This document shows positions 1 to 11,928 of a stretch of 64,000 nucleotides of DNA, in pieces. Within the stretch, counting starts at the first letter, position 1. The number at the start of each line of letters is the position of its first letter. The stretch is from Brienomyrus brachyistius (lineage: Eukaryota; Chordata; Actinopteri; Osteoglossiformes; Mormyridae), in assembly GCF_023856365.1 (NCBI RefSeq), contig NC_064549.1, positions 6,341,608-6,405,607 of the forward strand, given 5' to 3'. The position numbers and the translations under genes were made by a program. Below the pieces are notes generated by a model. It did no database searches. It was not told the origin of the DNA and saw nothing but the letters and a program-made list of their open reading frames with translations.

Positions 1-637
1 AGGTCGACGGCTGAAGCCCAAATGTAGGAGGGTCTCGCACTTCCTGAGAGAATTTTCCTTTTTTGTGTTTCTGTCTTTCACGCCATATTGATGTCTCCAG
101 GAGGTCCTGATGAGACCTCACAGAGGACAGGACCAGCCATAAATCATCATTCACGGCCCAGATCTGGTCTGTCTTACACACGGCCGTTAATCTTTTCCTC
201 AGCAATGTCTGCTGATCATTCACAGCTGGTCTACGCTTGTCTTTGTTCATCAGTAAATAGCGGCTGAAATCGTACCTCTGGACCAGGCCATCATAGGCCA
301 GACCAACTCGTTAGTATCTACACTTGGGATTTAGAGATGGAAAGGAACGCATCACCTCCATCCATATTCACTGATCGTTCGGTATTTGGAGGATTATCAA
401 CAAGTAGAATGTCACAGTGTCGCAAATGAACCCTGATCATTTGAACCAGGTCACGTCACCACAGCAGCTGGGAAGATTAGGAAAAAGATGCAAGACACAG
501 TCATACAAAGGTAGAACAGTAGCTAACAGCTGGGTTGGCCTTTCACAACAGAGTGAATAACAGAAAGGTATTTGCAACACAAACTTCTTTCTAGATCACA
601 GATGTCCTGGCTTCTGTCCACACCACTGAGGAATATA

Positions 638-1079
638 CAGCCGTGGAAAAAATTAGGAGACCACTCTATATTTTTAAACAAATCTGCATTTTAAAATTCT
701 GATTTAATTGTGGTTCTGGGGGCAGAAGGCTACGTTGAGCAGCAGGGCACTTCCAGGTTCAAAATTTCGAAGACAGCGGCACACAAGAATATGGTGAAGC
801 AGGAGACACTGGGAACGACGAGAAACCAGCCAGGTAAAGGGCAGAAGTGACTTTCTAATGCCAGAGATGACCGTCAACTTATCTGACAGCGTCTCATGAA
901 TCAGACAATGACATCAAGTGACCTTCAAAAGGAATGGGAAACATTAAGTGCAGGTGTGAGGTGCACTGCTAGGACAGTTCGTATCAGGCTCTACGAAGCA
1001 GCACTGAAGTCCCATAAAGCAAGGAAGAAGCCCTTTGTCAATGAGAAACGGAGAAGAGCCAGGCTGCGGCTTGAAAAAA

Positions 1080-1145
<66 letters not shown>

Positions 1146-1225
1146 TTCACAGACGCAGAGCCATAAATTGAGAAATGAGTGAAACAAAAAACTGTGCTGT
1201 GGTCCCTTCATTTTTTCCACGGCTA
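638..1225 (+). mobile_element. Non-autonomous Tc1/mariner-like element with transposase remnant
   Basis: The left end reads CAGCCGTGGAAAAAATTAGG after a TA, and the right end (1190-1225) is its near-perfect inverted copy, followed by TA. The interior frame at 896-1076 encodes about 60 residues (DLQKEWETLSAG, then TARTVRIRLYEAALKS and KRRRARLRLE) that resemble the paired-like DNA-binding half of Tc1 transposases. The catalytic part is missing, so this is an internally deleted, dead copy. It is broken after the remnant by a long TA microsatellite. Confidence 0.8.
1085..1141. repeat. (TA)n microsatellite
   Basis: About 28 uninterrupted TA units inside the Tc1-like element. It produces tyrosine/isoleucine-repeat open frames on both strands that are not genes. 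Confidence 0.98.
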
Positions 1226-1967
1226 TATATTAACTTCATATGGACTAATGCCTTCCAAATACCCTCTTCAGATATTTCATTGTGTCAGTGAGGAAGTCCT
1301 TCTTGTGAGAAGACCTTCTGGGCAACCTCCAAGCCGAAAATGCTGCAGTGCTACCACACGTCTTCAAAAATAACCCTAATGATACCGTGTATCCATTTCA
1401 AAAGCCATATTGAGGTCTCAGTCCCACTGCTGGTGTGACGGATACCATCCTGGCTCATAGATAGCATGGTCTGAGTAACATAAGGTACGGAAGTGATCTG
1501 AAACAGGCCTTATCGTGTTCAGAATCATCGGCATGGAAACGGCGAGGTCGTGGGGATCTGTGGAGAACCTACAGGGCTCCATTTCTCAGCAGAAAGGATC
1601 ACCTGCATTTGCCGGCATCGTAAAACCGGCTGAAAGCACACGGGGCGTGCAGCGTCTGCAAGCCGTCCATCTGGAAGGAGGCCCAGGAAGACAGCGGCAA
1701 ACTCCTCAATTATTCAAGGGACTCGAAGGCGATTGAGGAGCCTGATAAATGCGGCATTTCAGGGCGTCTGGTTCCTATTTGGTAGAGTGTGAAATTGAGA
1801 GGCGAGTCTCAAATCGATGTCTGGGGTAGAGGACGGGAGGAGGGAACTCCTTTCAGGGCAGGAGAATCGACACAGGCCCCCCGCCCACCCCCTAATTAAA
1901 GAGCTAAAGCCCTGACGAATATTACTGAAAGCAGGCGACTGTTGTGGACTCTTCTAGAGGAACTTAC

Positions 1968-2110
1968 CCGAGTGCTGTCCCACTCCTGGGTTTTTATTTG
2001 TGTCCGGACGAGCTCATACGAGGGCTCCATGGTCTCCGTGTTGGGCTTCGCGTATCCAGGAATGACGTTGTACAGCTGGAAGCCAAAGGTCAGCAGCCAG
2101 CTGTTGACAT
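1968..2110 (-). CDS. tenm4: tenm4 window exon 27: start of the C-terminal internal linker
   Basis: 143 nt. Acceptor CCGCAG at 2111-2116 and donor CGG|GTAAGT at 1968/1967. The split aspartate codon (G from the previous exon plus AT here) opens the segment [20 protein letters not shown], which follows the Rhs core in all TENM4 proteins. The exon ends in phase 0 after KTQEWDSTR. In teneurin structures this stretch threads inside the YD shell before the C-terminal toxin-fold domain. That domain and the TCAP peptide are encoded by the next exon, outside the window. Confidence 0.93.
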
Positions 2111-2158
2111 CTGCGGCAGGACGAGACACAGAGCGAATGAGGGGACGAGGAGGCGATC

Positions 2159-2234
2159 ACACGCGTGAAGGCGAGCACGCGCGTGAAGGCGAGCACACGC
2201 GTGAAGGCCAGCACACGCGTGAAGGCCAGCACAG
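2159..2234. repeat. 18-nt minisatellite, four copies
   Basis: Unit resembles CACACGCGTGAAGGCGAG, repeated about 4 times with small changes. It starts about 50 nt upstream (in transcript order) of the window exon 27 acceptor. All frames stay open because the unit is a multiple of three. Confidence 0.9.
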
Positions 2235-2586
2235 CAAAGCGTGGGCTGAACAGATCCTACAGGTTTTCTGGGGAATGGACTCGTCCATCTTCTTAGGTCA
2301 CGGCAAGACATGCAGCATTTCCAATACGACATCAGTCTGTATGGTTCTCACCCAACTGATTCAATATGATTTTAAGATGCCGTACAACGGACACACACAT
2401 CTACGTGCAGATTGTAAACTGCACTGTTACGGTAACAAGGAGACTGAATCCTAAGAAGGTGAGATCCAGGATCAGCCTCCGCAGGTTCCACACCCTCACA
2501 ACAAAGATGGAATAAAAAACGGACTGACAGCAGGACGACATCATGTGTGAACATGCTGAATGGTTCCTTTAAATCAATATTTCCCA

Positions 2587-2757
2587 TCCCAGTCCTTGCG
2601 GGACTCCCAGACAGTCCACATATTTGCTTTCCCAGCTCCCAACACGTCTGTACCAGGTGATCGGTGTTCCTGATTGGCTGGGAGGTGGGATGGAACAAAA
2701 GTATGGGCTGGCTGGGGGTCCCCGTGGACTGGCTTTGGGGAACACTGCTTAAGTCGG
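2587..2757. repeat. Interspersed repeat, copy 1 (related copies at 35735-35822 and 37395-37578)
   Basis: Shares the phrases GGGACTCCCAGACAGTCCAC and GGTGTTCCTGATTGG with the sequence at 37395-37578, and begins and ends with inverted motifs around AGTCCTTGCGGGACTCCC and GGAACACTGCTTAAG. The small size, inverted ends and lack of coding suggest a MITE-like element. The family is not identified. Confidence 0.7.
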
Positions 2758-3801
2758 GTTTTAGTGGATATCAGACTATGCTGAAGGCAATTCAGCACCC
2801 TTATGGTAAAACCGGCCCAAGTTATTCTATTCAAAGACACTGAAAAACCGCCACCAGGTTACTGAGTCCATCTGCTGTGACAGACAGATGAAAGAGCACA
2901 AACCCCCGGATCTTAGGAATCCTCTCTTACTATGCTTCTCCTCCCGCCTGAAGACAGCCGCAGGGGGCCATGTCATGAACGCCACACTGCCTTTTACCAG
3001 CTCTGTGTCGGTGCCCTTTCGCCATTCCCTGCACGGACATCGCCTCACATTCAGGTAACTGCTACGCCAAAGGCCAGCTGCCTTCACCATCGCCACATAA
3101 TTCACGCTATAGACGCAGCCTCAATAACCTTTAGAGTCTGCTTTTTATGGGCAGGTACTGGACCGACGATCCTCACTCCTATGTTTCGGAGGCGAAGGCC
3201 ATTTCCGAAAGAGACTCCAACAGGTCGTTAATTTGGACGACTTCGTACCTTAATTCCTAACCCGTTTTTTTTTCCTTCATGAAAAGGTCAGTAGTTTAAA
3301 AATGACGTTTCTGTAATGAGCAACGACTTGACCTAAACACCATTACATGAAGGGGATTTTTTTCTCCATTTAGCGCGCTTTTTGCTGACGTTAAGAGATC
3401 ACCATCAACCCGAAACAAGCTTTTTGTTGTCCCTGTATCACAGAGGCTGACAAAGCTCCCTATACTGGAGATTTGTTTAAGTACAATAAAAAGACCCCCT
3501 TAATCCGCAGAGATAGAACAGAAATGTCTGAACTATTAGTCACCAGAGAGAGGGCCTTGCGTATATCCAAATGCGGGAGACTGTTTAACATTCAGCCTCC
3601 AGCGCAGAGCTTAACGGCGAAGGCAGAGCTGCTCGCTCTTAAGCTGGGTGTTTGATGGCATGGCCGTACGCGGGAGGACACACGCAGCGTGTCCGTGTGC
3701 CGGAGCCGAAGGAGAAGCCAGCTATGTCACCCTACGGCAGGGGCCCCCATGGATAACCTGAAAGTCGCAGGGAGGCAGCGTTTCACAGAGAGCCCTAAAT
3801 A

Positions 3802-4319
3802 CAGGATCGTGCAAAAGTCTTAGGCAGTCAAGATAAACGTTTAAAGCCATTCGTCGGTGCATTAAGTGCACTTTTCCTCAGAACAGAAAACACAATTTGG
3901 CATTAGAACATTAGAGCAGAAGAAATACGCAACAAAGACTAGTAAAGACGTCTTCCATTCATTGAGAAGTTCCTGACATCTTGTCGGATGGCTAGATGAA
4001 CAGTGCTTCAGCTCCTAAACCTCTCCTCAGGGGCACCCCAGCCATTCCCTGCATCCATTAAATCTAAACACCAGCACATTTAATTAATTAATTTAATTAG
4101 AAAAGTCAATGAGATACTGATTAGCTATACGAGGTGCGTTAGTGGTCAACTTAAAAAAAACACCTGGGTGCATTGGATGGTCGCTGCAGTTTCTGGGGTG
4201 ATTTTAGCAGAGGTTTTGAAATTGAAGCTAGCGCACTTTAGCAGGTATAATATCATAGTTTCATATCAACATGAAATAAAACATTTTCCCTGGCTGCCTA
4301 AGACTTTTGCACAGTACTG
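3802..4319. mobile_element. Short non-autonomous DNA transposon with terminal inverted repeats
   Basis: The left end carries GTGCAAAAGTCTTAGGCAG and the right end its inverse, CTGCCTAAGACTTTTGCAC, 518 nt apart. The left end follows TA. No transposase-like frame is visible inside. The GTGCAAAAGTCTTAGGC end is typical of fish Tc1/mariner-type elements. Confidence 0.8.
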
Positions 4320-4860
4320 CATATAAAATTCTCTGTACAAGGGAGGTGGGTAAGGAGACAGGGGGGCCACAACTTCTCTAATCGGACTTAACCAGACCTC
4401 TGTCTCGTCCTGTGGCAGCATTTTAGAGAGATGATCCAAACCGACCATCTCAGGGTGTTGCTACGGAAACTATAATCACGCTTTTGCCGGCTTCCTGAAT
4501 GTGCACCGCGAAGTATTCCCCGGGGAGGGCGGCCCGATATCCCCCTCCCAGCTGTCACGGGCTCTGCATTACAAAGCGTGTTCCTTTGTTTCCCTTTGTT
4601 CTGCTGTTCCCCATTGTGTCCACCTGTCTTCTTGCCGGCCCCCCCACCCGGACGCTGCGGAATAATGTCATCTCTCAGGGACGGGAGGGTGCTGCGCCAC
4701 ACTGTTCCTCCTGACTGTTTGGAAAATGAAAATCATTCAGCGATAAGTCAGGGGAGGATAATGATGCAAAGAATACAAAGCATCAGCACCTCCTGTACGG
4801 TAACCCTCACCTTGGGAGGCGGACACGTGTGCGGCTTTGTGCGGCGTGCCAGCCTCTCAC

Positions 4861-6475
4861 CTGTCATGTAGCACCTGATCTCATGGCTGTTGCTGATGGG
4901 GTTGTTGTTCTTGAACATGTACAGGTTGAAAGGGGCGATGTTCTCGCTGTTGAGACGCCTCCACACGTCGTGGTCCGGCGTGGTCCAGCGGCCGGCCAGC
5001 ACGTCGTAATCCCTGCGGCCCAGGTGGACCAGCTTGGTGAGGGGGTCGTAGAGACCTCCCTGGTAGCCGACGATGAGCTGCAGGCTGGGGTTGGAGTCCA
5101 TGTAGACCTCGCCGTAGGCCGTATGCAGGATCTGCTTGATCATCTGGCCTGTGCCGCTGAAGACGGCCAGCGGCGTGCCGATGTTGTCACACGCCACGTA
5201 GAACTCGTCGCCGCTGCTCAGCTCCATAGCAAAGAGGTGCCCTTGCAGGTCATAGTAGAGGGAGGTGATCTCCGAGCTGGAGTGGTTGTACATGTGTGTG
5301 ACCCTGGTGGGGCTGGAGAGGTCGGCGTAGAAGAACTGCAGGTGCTGCCCATTGCTGCTCTTGCTGGACACCCTGCGGGCAAGGCCATCGTAGCGATACC
5401 GGATGCTCCAGCTGTTCACATTGCTGTAAACCTTCACCAGCAGTCCGGCAGAGTTGTACTCGAAGTACTCGCTTCCCCTTTGCCGGAGGAAGCCATCTTC
5501 ATCCATTCTGTACTGGATGTCCCCCAGCCTGGTTATGCGGTCCCTCAGGTCGTAGCGGAGCGGGATGAGCCGAGCGCTGTTGCCAGGGCTAAGCAGGTGC
5601 AGGTTCCCATTTAAGTCATAGCTGTATCTCCAGAGGGGTTTGTCGTTGATGGACACCACCTGTAGTTGGCCGTCGGCGTCGTACTCGTAGGTGTAGCGGG
5701 TGGTGTTGGCATATGGTCCCACCTTGAGTTCCTTGCCAACCACCCGGCCCATGTTATCGTACTGCACCATCATCCAGAACATGAGTGAGCGAAAGATTTC
5801 ATACTGCACCTCCTTCACACGCCCGTAGGCGTCGAAGTGCTTGGTGTGTGTCATGACGGCCGTGGTAATGATCTGGTTGATGTCATAGTAGATGACCCCG
5901 AACTTGCCGAACTGCTCGGTCTTGCCGGACACGTCGTCATAACGGTACAGGTCGATGGGCAGCGGTGTCTCGTTGATGACGGCCTGCATGCTCGTTACCC
6001 GGAAGCTGTTGTCGTAGTTGTAGTCGAAGCGAGCATTGACCATGCCTTCCTCGCTGAAGCGGAAGATCTGCCGGTCGATAAGTGGGCCCATCTGCCTGTA
6101 GCGTATGGTGCAGGTAAAGCCTTCACTCTGCAAGTTGACGGTCTTCAGCATGCCCGAGGCCTCATCGTACGTGAAGGCCACGCGCGACGTGTCATAGAGA
6201 ACTTCGAGCAGCTTGGACAGCTTGCCGTACTTGTAGATGATGCGCCTCCCAGTAGCCAGGTAAGTGGTCTGCAGCAACTCCCCATCCTCGCTGAAGTCCT
6301 GCAGCACTGAGCTGTTACCTTCGGGGGCTCGGTAGGTGTTTCTATAGTAACCGATGGAGCGGGTGGTCTCCAGAGTCTGGCGGGCAACGTTGGGCATGGT
6401 CACAGAAGAGAGTCGGTCATTCTTATCAAACTCAAAGATGTACTGTCTCTGGCTGTAGAGCAGGAGAACCATGGA
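4861..6475 (-). CDS. tenm4: tenm4 window exon 26: YD-repeat shell and Rhs core
   Basis: 1615 nt, the largest exon here (538 codons plus one base). Acceptor CTACAG at 6476-6481, donor ACAG|GTGAGA at 4861/4860. It begins [20 protein letters not shown] and carries many YD repeats of the kind YxYDxxG ([40 protein letters not shown]). It ends with the Rhs-associated core [20 protein letters not shown] and the motif [10 protein letters not shown]. The YD repeats form the large hollow barrel of the ectodomain, as in bacterial Tc and Rhs proteins. Potential N-glycosylation sites are NSS, NET, NTT and NHS. Almost every residue agrees with vertebrate TENM4. The long plus-strand open frames across it (4829-5614, 5837-6310) are antisense shadows. 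Confidence 0.97.
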
Positions 6476-7099
6476 CTGTAGGGGAGGAACGAAAGAGGCA
6501 TGTGAAGGAAATCAACAGCCTGTTGTGTAGGCCCTCTGTGACAACAGTGCAGGCTTGAATTACTGCTTCATTAGTAATTCTTATTAAATATTTCTGTCCT
6601 TTTTTCCTTTCCTAAATCCCACAAACCCACTGAATGTCAAAAATTCCTGCTAGTCTCATGACTTTCAAATGTCGCACAACCTAAGGCCATTTATCACTTA
6701 AAAAAACTATTTTCAGATGAAAAATATTTATATGGATCAGAAGGAACATTTAGAAAAATATCATCTGAAGTAATTTTCTGTGTCAAATGAGAGACTCCAT
6801 TTCTTTTGATGTGAAATTTTGGGATACTCATCTGAGTCCAGAATCCCTCAGCGTTACGCCACATCAGTTTGGTAGCAGTGTGATGAAAACATCTTGTTGG
6901 GAAGTAAATGGCATGTTTAAGATGTGGAAGGGCCTTCACTGTGGTAAATCTGTGTGCAAATCTCCCCTCTTTCCTAAAAAGTCTTTAGCCTCATAAACCA
7001 GTAGCAAGTGACAGTTGCCCCCACTACTAGCTACTTCCAAATAACGGTTCATGTAGTTTGTTACTTTTATATTGTGTTTGGCAATTTTACATGACATTA

Positions 7100-7760
7100 C
7101 AGTAAAACCTCGGACTCCGAGCATAATTTGTTCCGGAAACGTGCTCATAATCCAAAGCACTCGTATGTCAAAGCGAATTTTCCCATTAGAAATAATGGAA
7201 ACTCAGACGATTCGTTCCACAACCCAATAATATACATAAAAAAAATTATCAATACAAAATATAAAGTAAAAATAAATAAAACAAATTAACCTGCACTTTA
7301 CCTTTGAAAAGAATCGGGGATGGTGTGAGGGAGACGAGAGAGAGGAGAAGAGGAGGGTTATTTTGTAGGACGACTTTCATTATAACTAACAGAAACACTG
7401 CTGTCTGTTGGCTCACTGGAATCTTTTTCTTTTTGTGCGACTTTAACAAGGAACCTATCCGATGACAGCTGCCTTTGCCTCCTTTTCGATTTCACGGAAA
7501 TGTGGACATTGCGTTGTCGTTAAACAGATTCATCGCTCGCACTGCTATGCCCTGATTACCCACAATCCCGCAGCGAGAGAGAGAGAGAGAGAAGAACCAT
7601 TGCCTCGTTTGTGATCACGTGATGCTCGGCAGACAAAGCATATACGTAATACTCGTATTGCAAGACCTCGCTTGTTTATCAAGTTAAAATTTATAAAAAA
7701 TTTTTGCTCATCTTGCAAAACACTCGCAAGCTTAGTTACTCGCAATCCGAGGTTTGACTG
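7100..7760. mobile_element. Non-autonomous Tc1/mariner-like element (inverted ends, TA flanks)
   Basis: The left end CAGTAAAACCTCGGACTCCG follows TA, and the right end CGGAGGTTTGACTG-type sequence (CCGAGGTTTGACTG) precedes TA. The inverted similarity extends over about 40 nt (GCGAGTAAC...TTGCGAGTG on the inverse strand). No transposase is recognisable inside. There is a short (GA)n run at 7572-7592. Confidence 0.82.
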
Positions 7761-7869
7761 TACTCGGGATTAGGGATTATAATCGCACATTGATTTACTT
7801 TTTACTGATTCGGCTTGTTGGCTGTATGTGTACGGTTACAGAAAATTAATCGACTCACTTCCGACCAAG

Positions 7870-8170
7870 GGACGGCATGGTGGCGCAGTGGTTAGCACAG
7901 TGGTTAGCACAGTGGTTAGCACAGTGGCCTCACACCTCTGGGATGTAGGTTTGAGTCTCCACCAGAATTCCCTGTGTGGAGTTTCCATGTTCTCCCCGTG
8001 TTGTCATGGAGATTCCTCTGGGTACTCCGGTTTCCCCCCGCAGTTCAAATACACACTGAGGCTAATTGGAGTCACCAAATGGCCCGTTGGTACTCTGGGT
8101 TGGTGCTCTGCCTTGGGTTGTTCCCTGCCTAGTTCATATAGGCTCTGGACCCCCTCTGACCCTGAATAGG
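7870..8170 (+). mobile_element. tRNA-derived SINE, plus orientation
   Basis: Head GGCATGGTGGCGCAGTGG (box A-like) then GGTTTGAGTCTCC (box B-like), followed by a body with GTGTGGAGTTTCCATGTTCT, TACTCCGGTTTCCCCCC and a tail ending in GGCTCTGGACCCCCTCTGAC. The same body is present, in the other orientation, at 62048-62404. The phrase GTGGTTAGCACA is tandemly triplicated inside the head. Confidence 0.85.
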
Positions 8171-8329
8171 TCAGACTTCTGACCAATCAGATTGGAGCAT
8201 TTGGCAGCCCCATGGTATATTTAACCAGTTTCTGATCTTTGTTGAAGGTCTTGCTTGTTCTTACTTTTATTAAAGTCTCTTTGGAGAACGTGACCCCAAT
8301 GTACTACTTTAATGCAGAATGATCTCTAC

Positions 8330-8626
8330 CTTCTCCAGGTAAGTGTAGCTCCAGGACTTTCCATCGGCAAATGTCTGCGACACGATGCGTCCGTTGCGGT
8401 CGTACTCCATGCGCACAGACATGGTGCCCCGCTGGATCCCCGCCACCTGCCCCCCAGGGGAGTAGGTGACGTTGACACCATTGAGGCGGCTGCTGGGGGC
8501 CCAGAGAGTCGGCCGGCCCGCCTGGTCGTAGTGGATGCGCAGCATGAACTTCCTGTGGTCGTCATACACCTTCTCCGTCCTGGTGATGCGGTCAAAGTCC
8601 AACGAGAGCAGGTTCCTGTTATGCAC
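8330..8626 (-). CDS. tenm4: tenm4 window exon 25: YD-repeat shell
   Basis: 297 nt, exactly 99 codons, phase 0 at both ends. Acceptor TTCCACAG at 8627-8634 and donor AAG|GTAGAG at 8330/8329. It begins [20 protein letters not shown] and ends SYTYLEK. It includes the YD-type repeats [10 protein letters not shown] and [10 protein letters not shown] and the conserved phrase [11 protein letters not shown]. It is part of the barrel wall. Confidence 0.96.
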
Positions 8627-11600
8627 CTGTGGAAAAGAGAGAAGGTTCTGTGACGAAGGCGGCTTGTCAACAAACGGCTCACGTCTCGGGGCATTTTTAA
8701 GGAATCCACACACTCATACATCATCAGAGTCGCTGTTTGCGAGATCTTTCTGCCTGTAATACGCGGCCATCATAGCTAAGCACGGTACAGAGGTGTCAAG
8801 AGCTTCAACTTCAAGCAACGTCACTGTGATTAGAAGAATGAGCGTGTGTCTCGGTTTATTCAGCGAAACGCCGGTAGCCCAATCTACCCAAAGCTCGGCG
8901 ACCACTGAACCTTGCTGAGCTTTCAGATAAGCATTATCACGAGGAGACGACATTCCTCACGCTGTGGAGCGGGACCCAAATCCGAACGATGTGTGAATGA
9001 CACTTTGCCGAGAATCACTCCGGTTTCGCTCCTTTTTAATGCATGCGGTATCGTGGCCTTCATCCCAGCTGTGATTGGAATAGAGAGCCGTTCTTCGTGA
9101 GCGGTAATTCGAGGAGGGCGCCGACAGGTCAGTCGGCAGTCAGCCTGTCCGAGAGTCACTCAAATGGCCAGGTGGCCCCTGTTCACACTTCACCGGCAAT
9201 GCAAGAAGAGCCCAAGAACTCCTGAAGCAGGTGCCCTGCTTTGGTCAATGTTTCAAGTTGATGTAGGTAAGAGGAACCCATGGGGAATTTGGCACAGTTG
9301 GAGGTGGAAAGCGGCGTACTCAGCCCCGGCTAGATGGCCACACCGAATTTACATGTGTGTCAAGCACGGAAAATATGTCACTAATAGGCAACTGAGGGCA
9401 TTATTTTATACTAGGGCAAAACCCTGTTGGCATGTTCACTCGTGATTCGAGATACAGACCTAGGGGTTGTGACACCTACAGCCCCCTTCCAATGATCCTC
9501 TATGTGTCATGGCGCGGGTCACATGCTCCAGACGGAAGCCCTGGCTGCCAGCATAGCTGTGCTTAGTCTGTTTACTCTTTTAAAAGCTTGCCCTGAAGCA
9601 GGAATGGAGACAGATCTGACAGCCTAAGAACCACAAAGAGATGTGAAGGTTTGAGATGACAGAAGCGAGAAGGAGAGAGCCAGCGGGGGGTGTTAAAGGT
9701 GTGTGCCAGAAAAAATGGGGGGGAGGGTGGGTTAGTCATTTACCCTTCAAAGTGCTGGTGGGACACGGAGAGCCTCACACACGCTAATGATTGTTAGCAT
9801 CGAGTTCATACACTCAGCTGAAGAGCATGGCTGAGAAAACGCTTGCACAGGAAGTTGGAGGTAGAAACAGCTAATTACGCCGTCAGGCGAGAAGAGGTTG
9901 TGTGCAGGAGGGGGCCGGGGAAGGGGGGGGGCGCCTTCGTCAGTGGTGAGGTCTGCAGCCTGGCTGCATTGTTTACCATAACGTAATTAAGCCCATATCT
10001 AGTGTGGCCTCACCCACGTCGTTAAGCACTGATTTATGCTTCTCATTTGTTGTAAAAAAAACTTTGATTTTTTAATTAGCACAGACGCACCTGCACAAGA
10101 TTTATCACGAAGGTGAACTAGCTGTTAACTAGCAGGCAGACCCAGATCTGCATCTCTTTTGAAAAGCTCAGACAAATTAATTAAGAGGTCAGGTAAACGG
10201 AAATTGGGGGGGAGGGGGTCTTATAACAAGGACTAGGATCAGCTGGTCTGTACTCATCGTTAATCATCAGCTACAATAACAGAGAGGAATGAACATCACT
10301 AAGGCAGATAATGTTGCTAGTCACCCTCAAACTCTGATGTGCACAGATGTCCTCAGACGCCCCCGTCATGCGGCACAGATCACCATCGAACGGCTGCCTT
10401 CCTCCCCCATAAATGGTGAGTGAGATTTTCCAGGACACAGCGGTGAGAGAGACAAAACGCTTCCAGGAGTCAGGCTCGGGCCAAAGACGGAAAAAGCTCC
10501 TTGGGCTTGCAGGGCCCGGGCCCTGGAGAGCACATCCCGTCTCGTGGGAACTTCTCTAACTTGGACAATTCCTTAAATAGGATATTCTGAAGGAGAGCAG
10601 GATGCAGGGCCCTGGAGCCAAGATGGGAACAGTCAAGAAGGATAATGTGTCTCACTTTACTGTACGGATCACAACTAGAACCCTGCAGTTTGAGACACAC
10701 CACCCAAGGAGCATCTTATCACAAACACGGGCGTCTGGGAAGGATTTTCACAACCGGCCAGAGCAAAACCTGCTGCCAGGATGTGAGGCACTGAGTGTCA
10801 TCGTAATGAGACCCGTAAAGTGACATGAGGAGAAAACTCTCGACTCATCTGTCACGCTCTCGGATTTCTGTGTGTTGGCGGTTCCTTCTGCAGGCCAAAT
10901 TCGCTGGCATAGCAGAAGTCTCGCCCCTCAGCCGCAGAGCTGACCTGTTTGTCTCACATGCGAGGACATGGTCGCCCAGCACCACCCGGGGCCCTGTGCC
11001 CTGATGGGGAAATCGCAGCTGTATGTCTCGCAGACCGCGTCATGCCTGTAGCGCTCCGGTGTGTCATCGTTAGCCATCGCCCGTGTGTCAGCTGGCTCCC
11101 GCGGATTGTGCGCTTCGTGGCCGTCTGTAGCCCGTCCGGGGTAGCCAGTGATTATCCTGTGAAAATTCAAGCGCCATCCCTTTCTCGCTGACTCACAGCT
11201 ATGTTGACGTCCCAGTCATGAAGAAGGGTGCGCGCCACAGGGGCATTGGCTCAGGCGGGAAGCTGATTGGCTCCCAGAATGCCCCGCCCCTGTCACTCAC
11301 TTATTCAAAACATGACATCGGCTAATAAAAATGCTGGTCCCTCTGTATGAATTACAGCTTTTCTAAGCCCACCCCCCCATTTTAATGAGTCCCAGAACTG
11401 CCCCTGGAGTCACATGTGCTTCTGACAGCAAACCCTGAAGCTTACAGAGGACCATGTGACCTTGCAGAGGACCTTTTTACACAGGCGGCGTCCTGGGGAC
11501 TAAGATATGTGTTTTTGCTTCTCCTCTTATCTGGGCTCCACCTTTACTCCTCTACAGGGAGGACCATCAGAAAGAGCTCAGCCTCAATGTGAGGAAAAGG

Positions 11601-11928
11601 TCATCATAGCGACAGATGTTCAGTCCCAACAGATTCCACCCTTCTCACTTCTCTGTGCATGTGTATAAAATTATGCTTTTTTTGCCATTTGCAGGTAAAC
11701 TGAAATGTTTTGTTTTGCATATCCCATCATGCTCTGCTTTGAAACATACTACAATAATATATATGTGGTACCCCTAGAGCATTTTTTTTCGGGGGGGGGG
11801 GGTCTGAAGGGTCAACGGACATGTGACTATTTTGCCAAAGATGGGATTTGAACCGGTGACCTTCTGATCCCAGGCACAGAGGCCTAACACGCTGAGCTTC
11901 ATGCCCTCCGCCGCTCCCGCATACTCAC
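8627..11928 (-). other. tenm4: Intron between window exons 24 and 25
   Basis: 3302 nt. A SINE lies at 11705-11912. From 8635 to about 11700 I see no repeat I can name and no convincing coding or RNA gene. A few G-rich runs occur near 9710 and 9925. Confidence 0.8.
11705..11912 (-). mobile_element. tRNA-derived SINE, minus orientation, beside a splice donor
   Basis: Read on the minus strand, a head with GAAGCTCAGCGTGTTAGGCC and box B-like GGTTCAAATCC is followed by a body. It ends in AGCATGATGGGATATG, which recurs in the copy at 29515-29830. A G-run of 13 interrupts it at about 11791. The head begins about 15-25 nt after the exon 24 donor, in the same orientation as tenm4. Confidence 0.75.

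Larger units (their letters stand above)
1..1967 (-). other. tenm4: Intron 3' of window exon 27 (continues beyond the window)
   Basis: Intron sequence between the exon ending at 1968 and the terminal tenm4 exon, which I looked for here and did not find. It holds one short Tc1/mariner-like element at 638-1225 with a TA microsatellite inside it. I recognise nothing in the remaining sequence. Confidence 0.8.
2111..4860 (-). other. tenm4: Intron between window exons 26 and 27
   Basis: 2750 nt intron. It contains an 18-nt minisatellite (2159-2234), one copy of an interspersed repeat (2587-2757) and a short inverted-repeat element (3802-4319). No coding potential is supported in the rest. Confidence 0.85.
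6476..8329 (-). other. tenm4: Intron between window exons 25 and 26
   Basis: 1854 nt. It contains an inverted-repeat element (7100-7760) and a tRNA-headed SINE (7870-8170). The 150 nt from 8171 to the exon 25 donor are unassigned. They hold a TTTATTAAAGTCTCTTTGGA phrase of unknown origin. Confidence 0.85.

Noticed and set aside
1..1967. Terminal tenm4 exon (toxin-fold and TCAP region)
   Set aside because: No minus-strand frame here resembles the conserved sequence expected after QEWDSTR; the exon must lie outside the window.
4829..6310. Long plus-strand open frames (261 and 157 codons)
   Set aside because: They are antisense to the largest tenm4 exon (4861-6475), whose minus-strand translation matches TENM4 throughout. 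The plus frames match nothing and reflect codon bias.
11800..11905. tRNA gene (box A and box B present)
   Set aside because: No cloverleaf, and the same sequence continues into a SINE body found elsewhere in the window. The same reasoning applies at 24425-24625, 25096-25505, 41278-41462 and 62048-62404.
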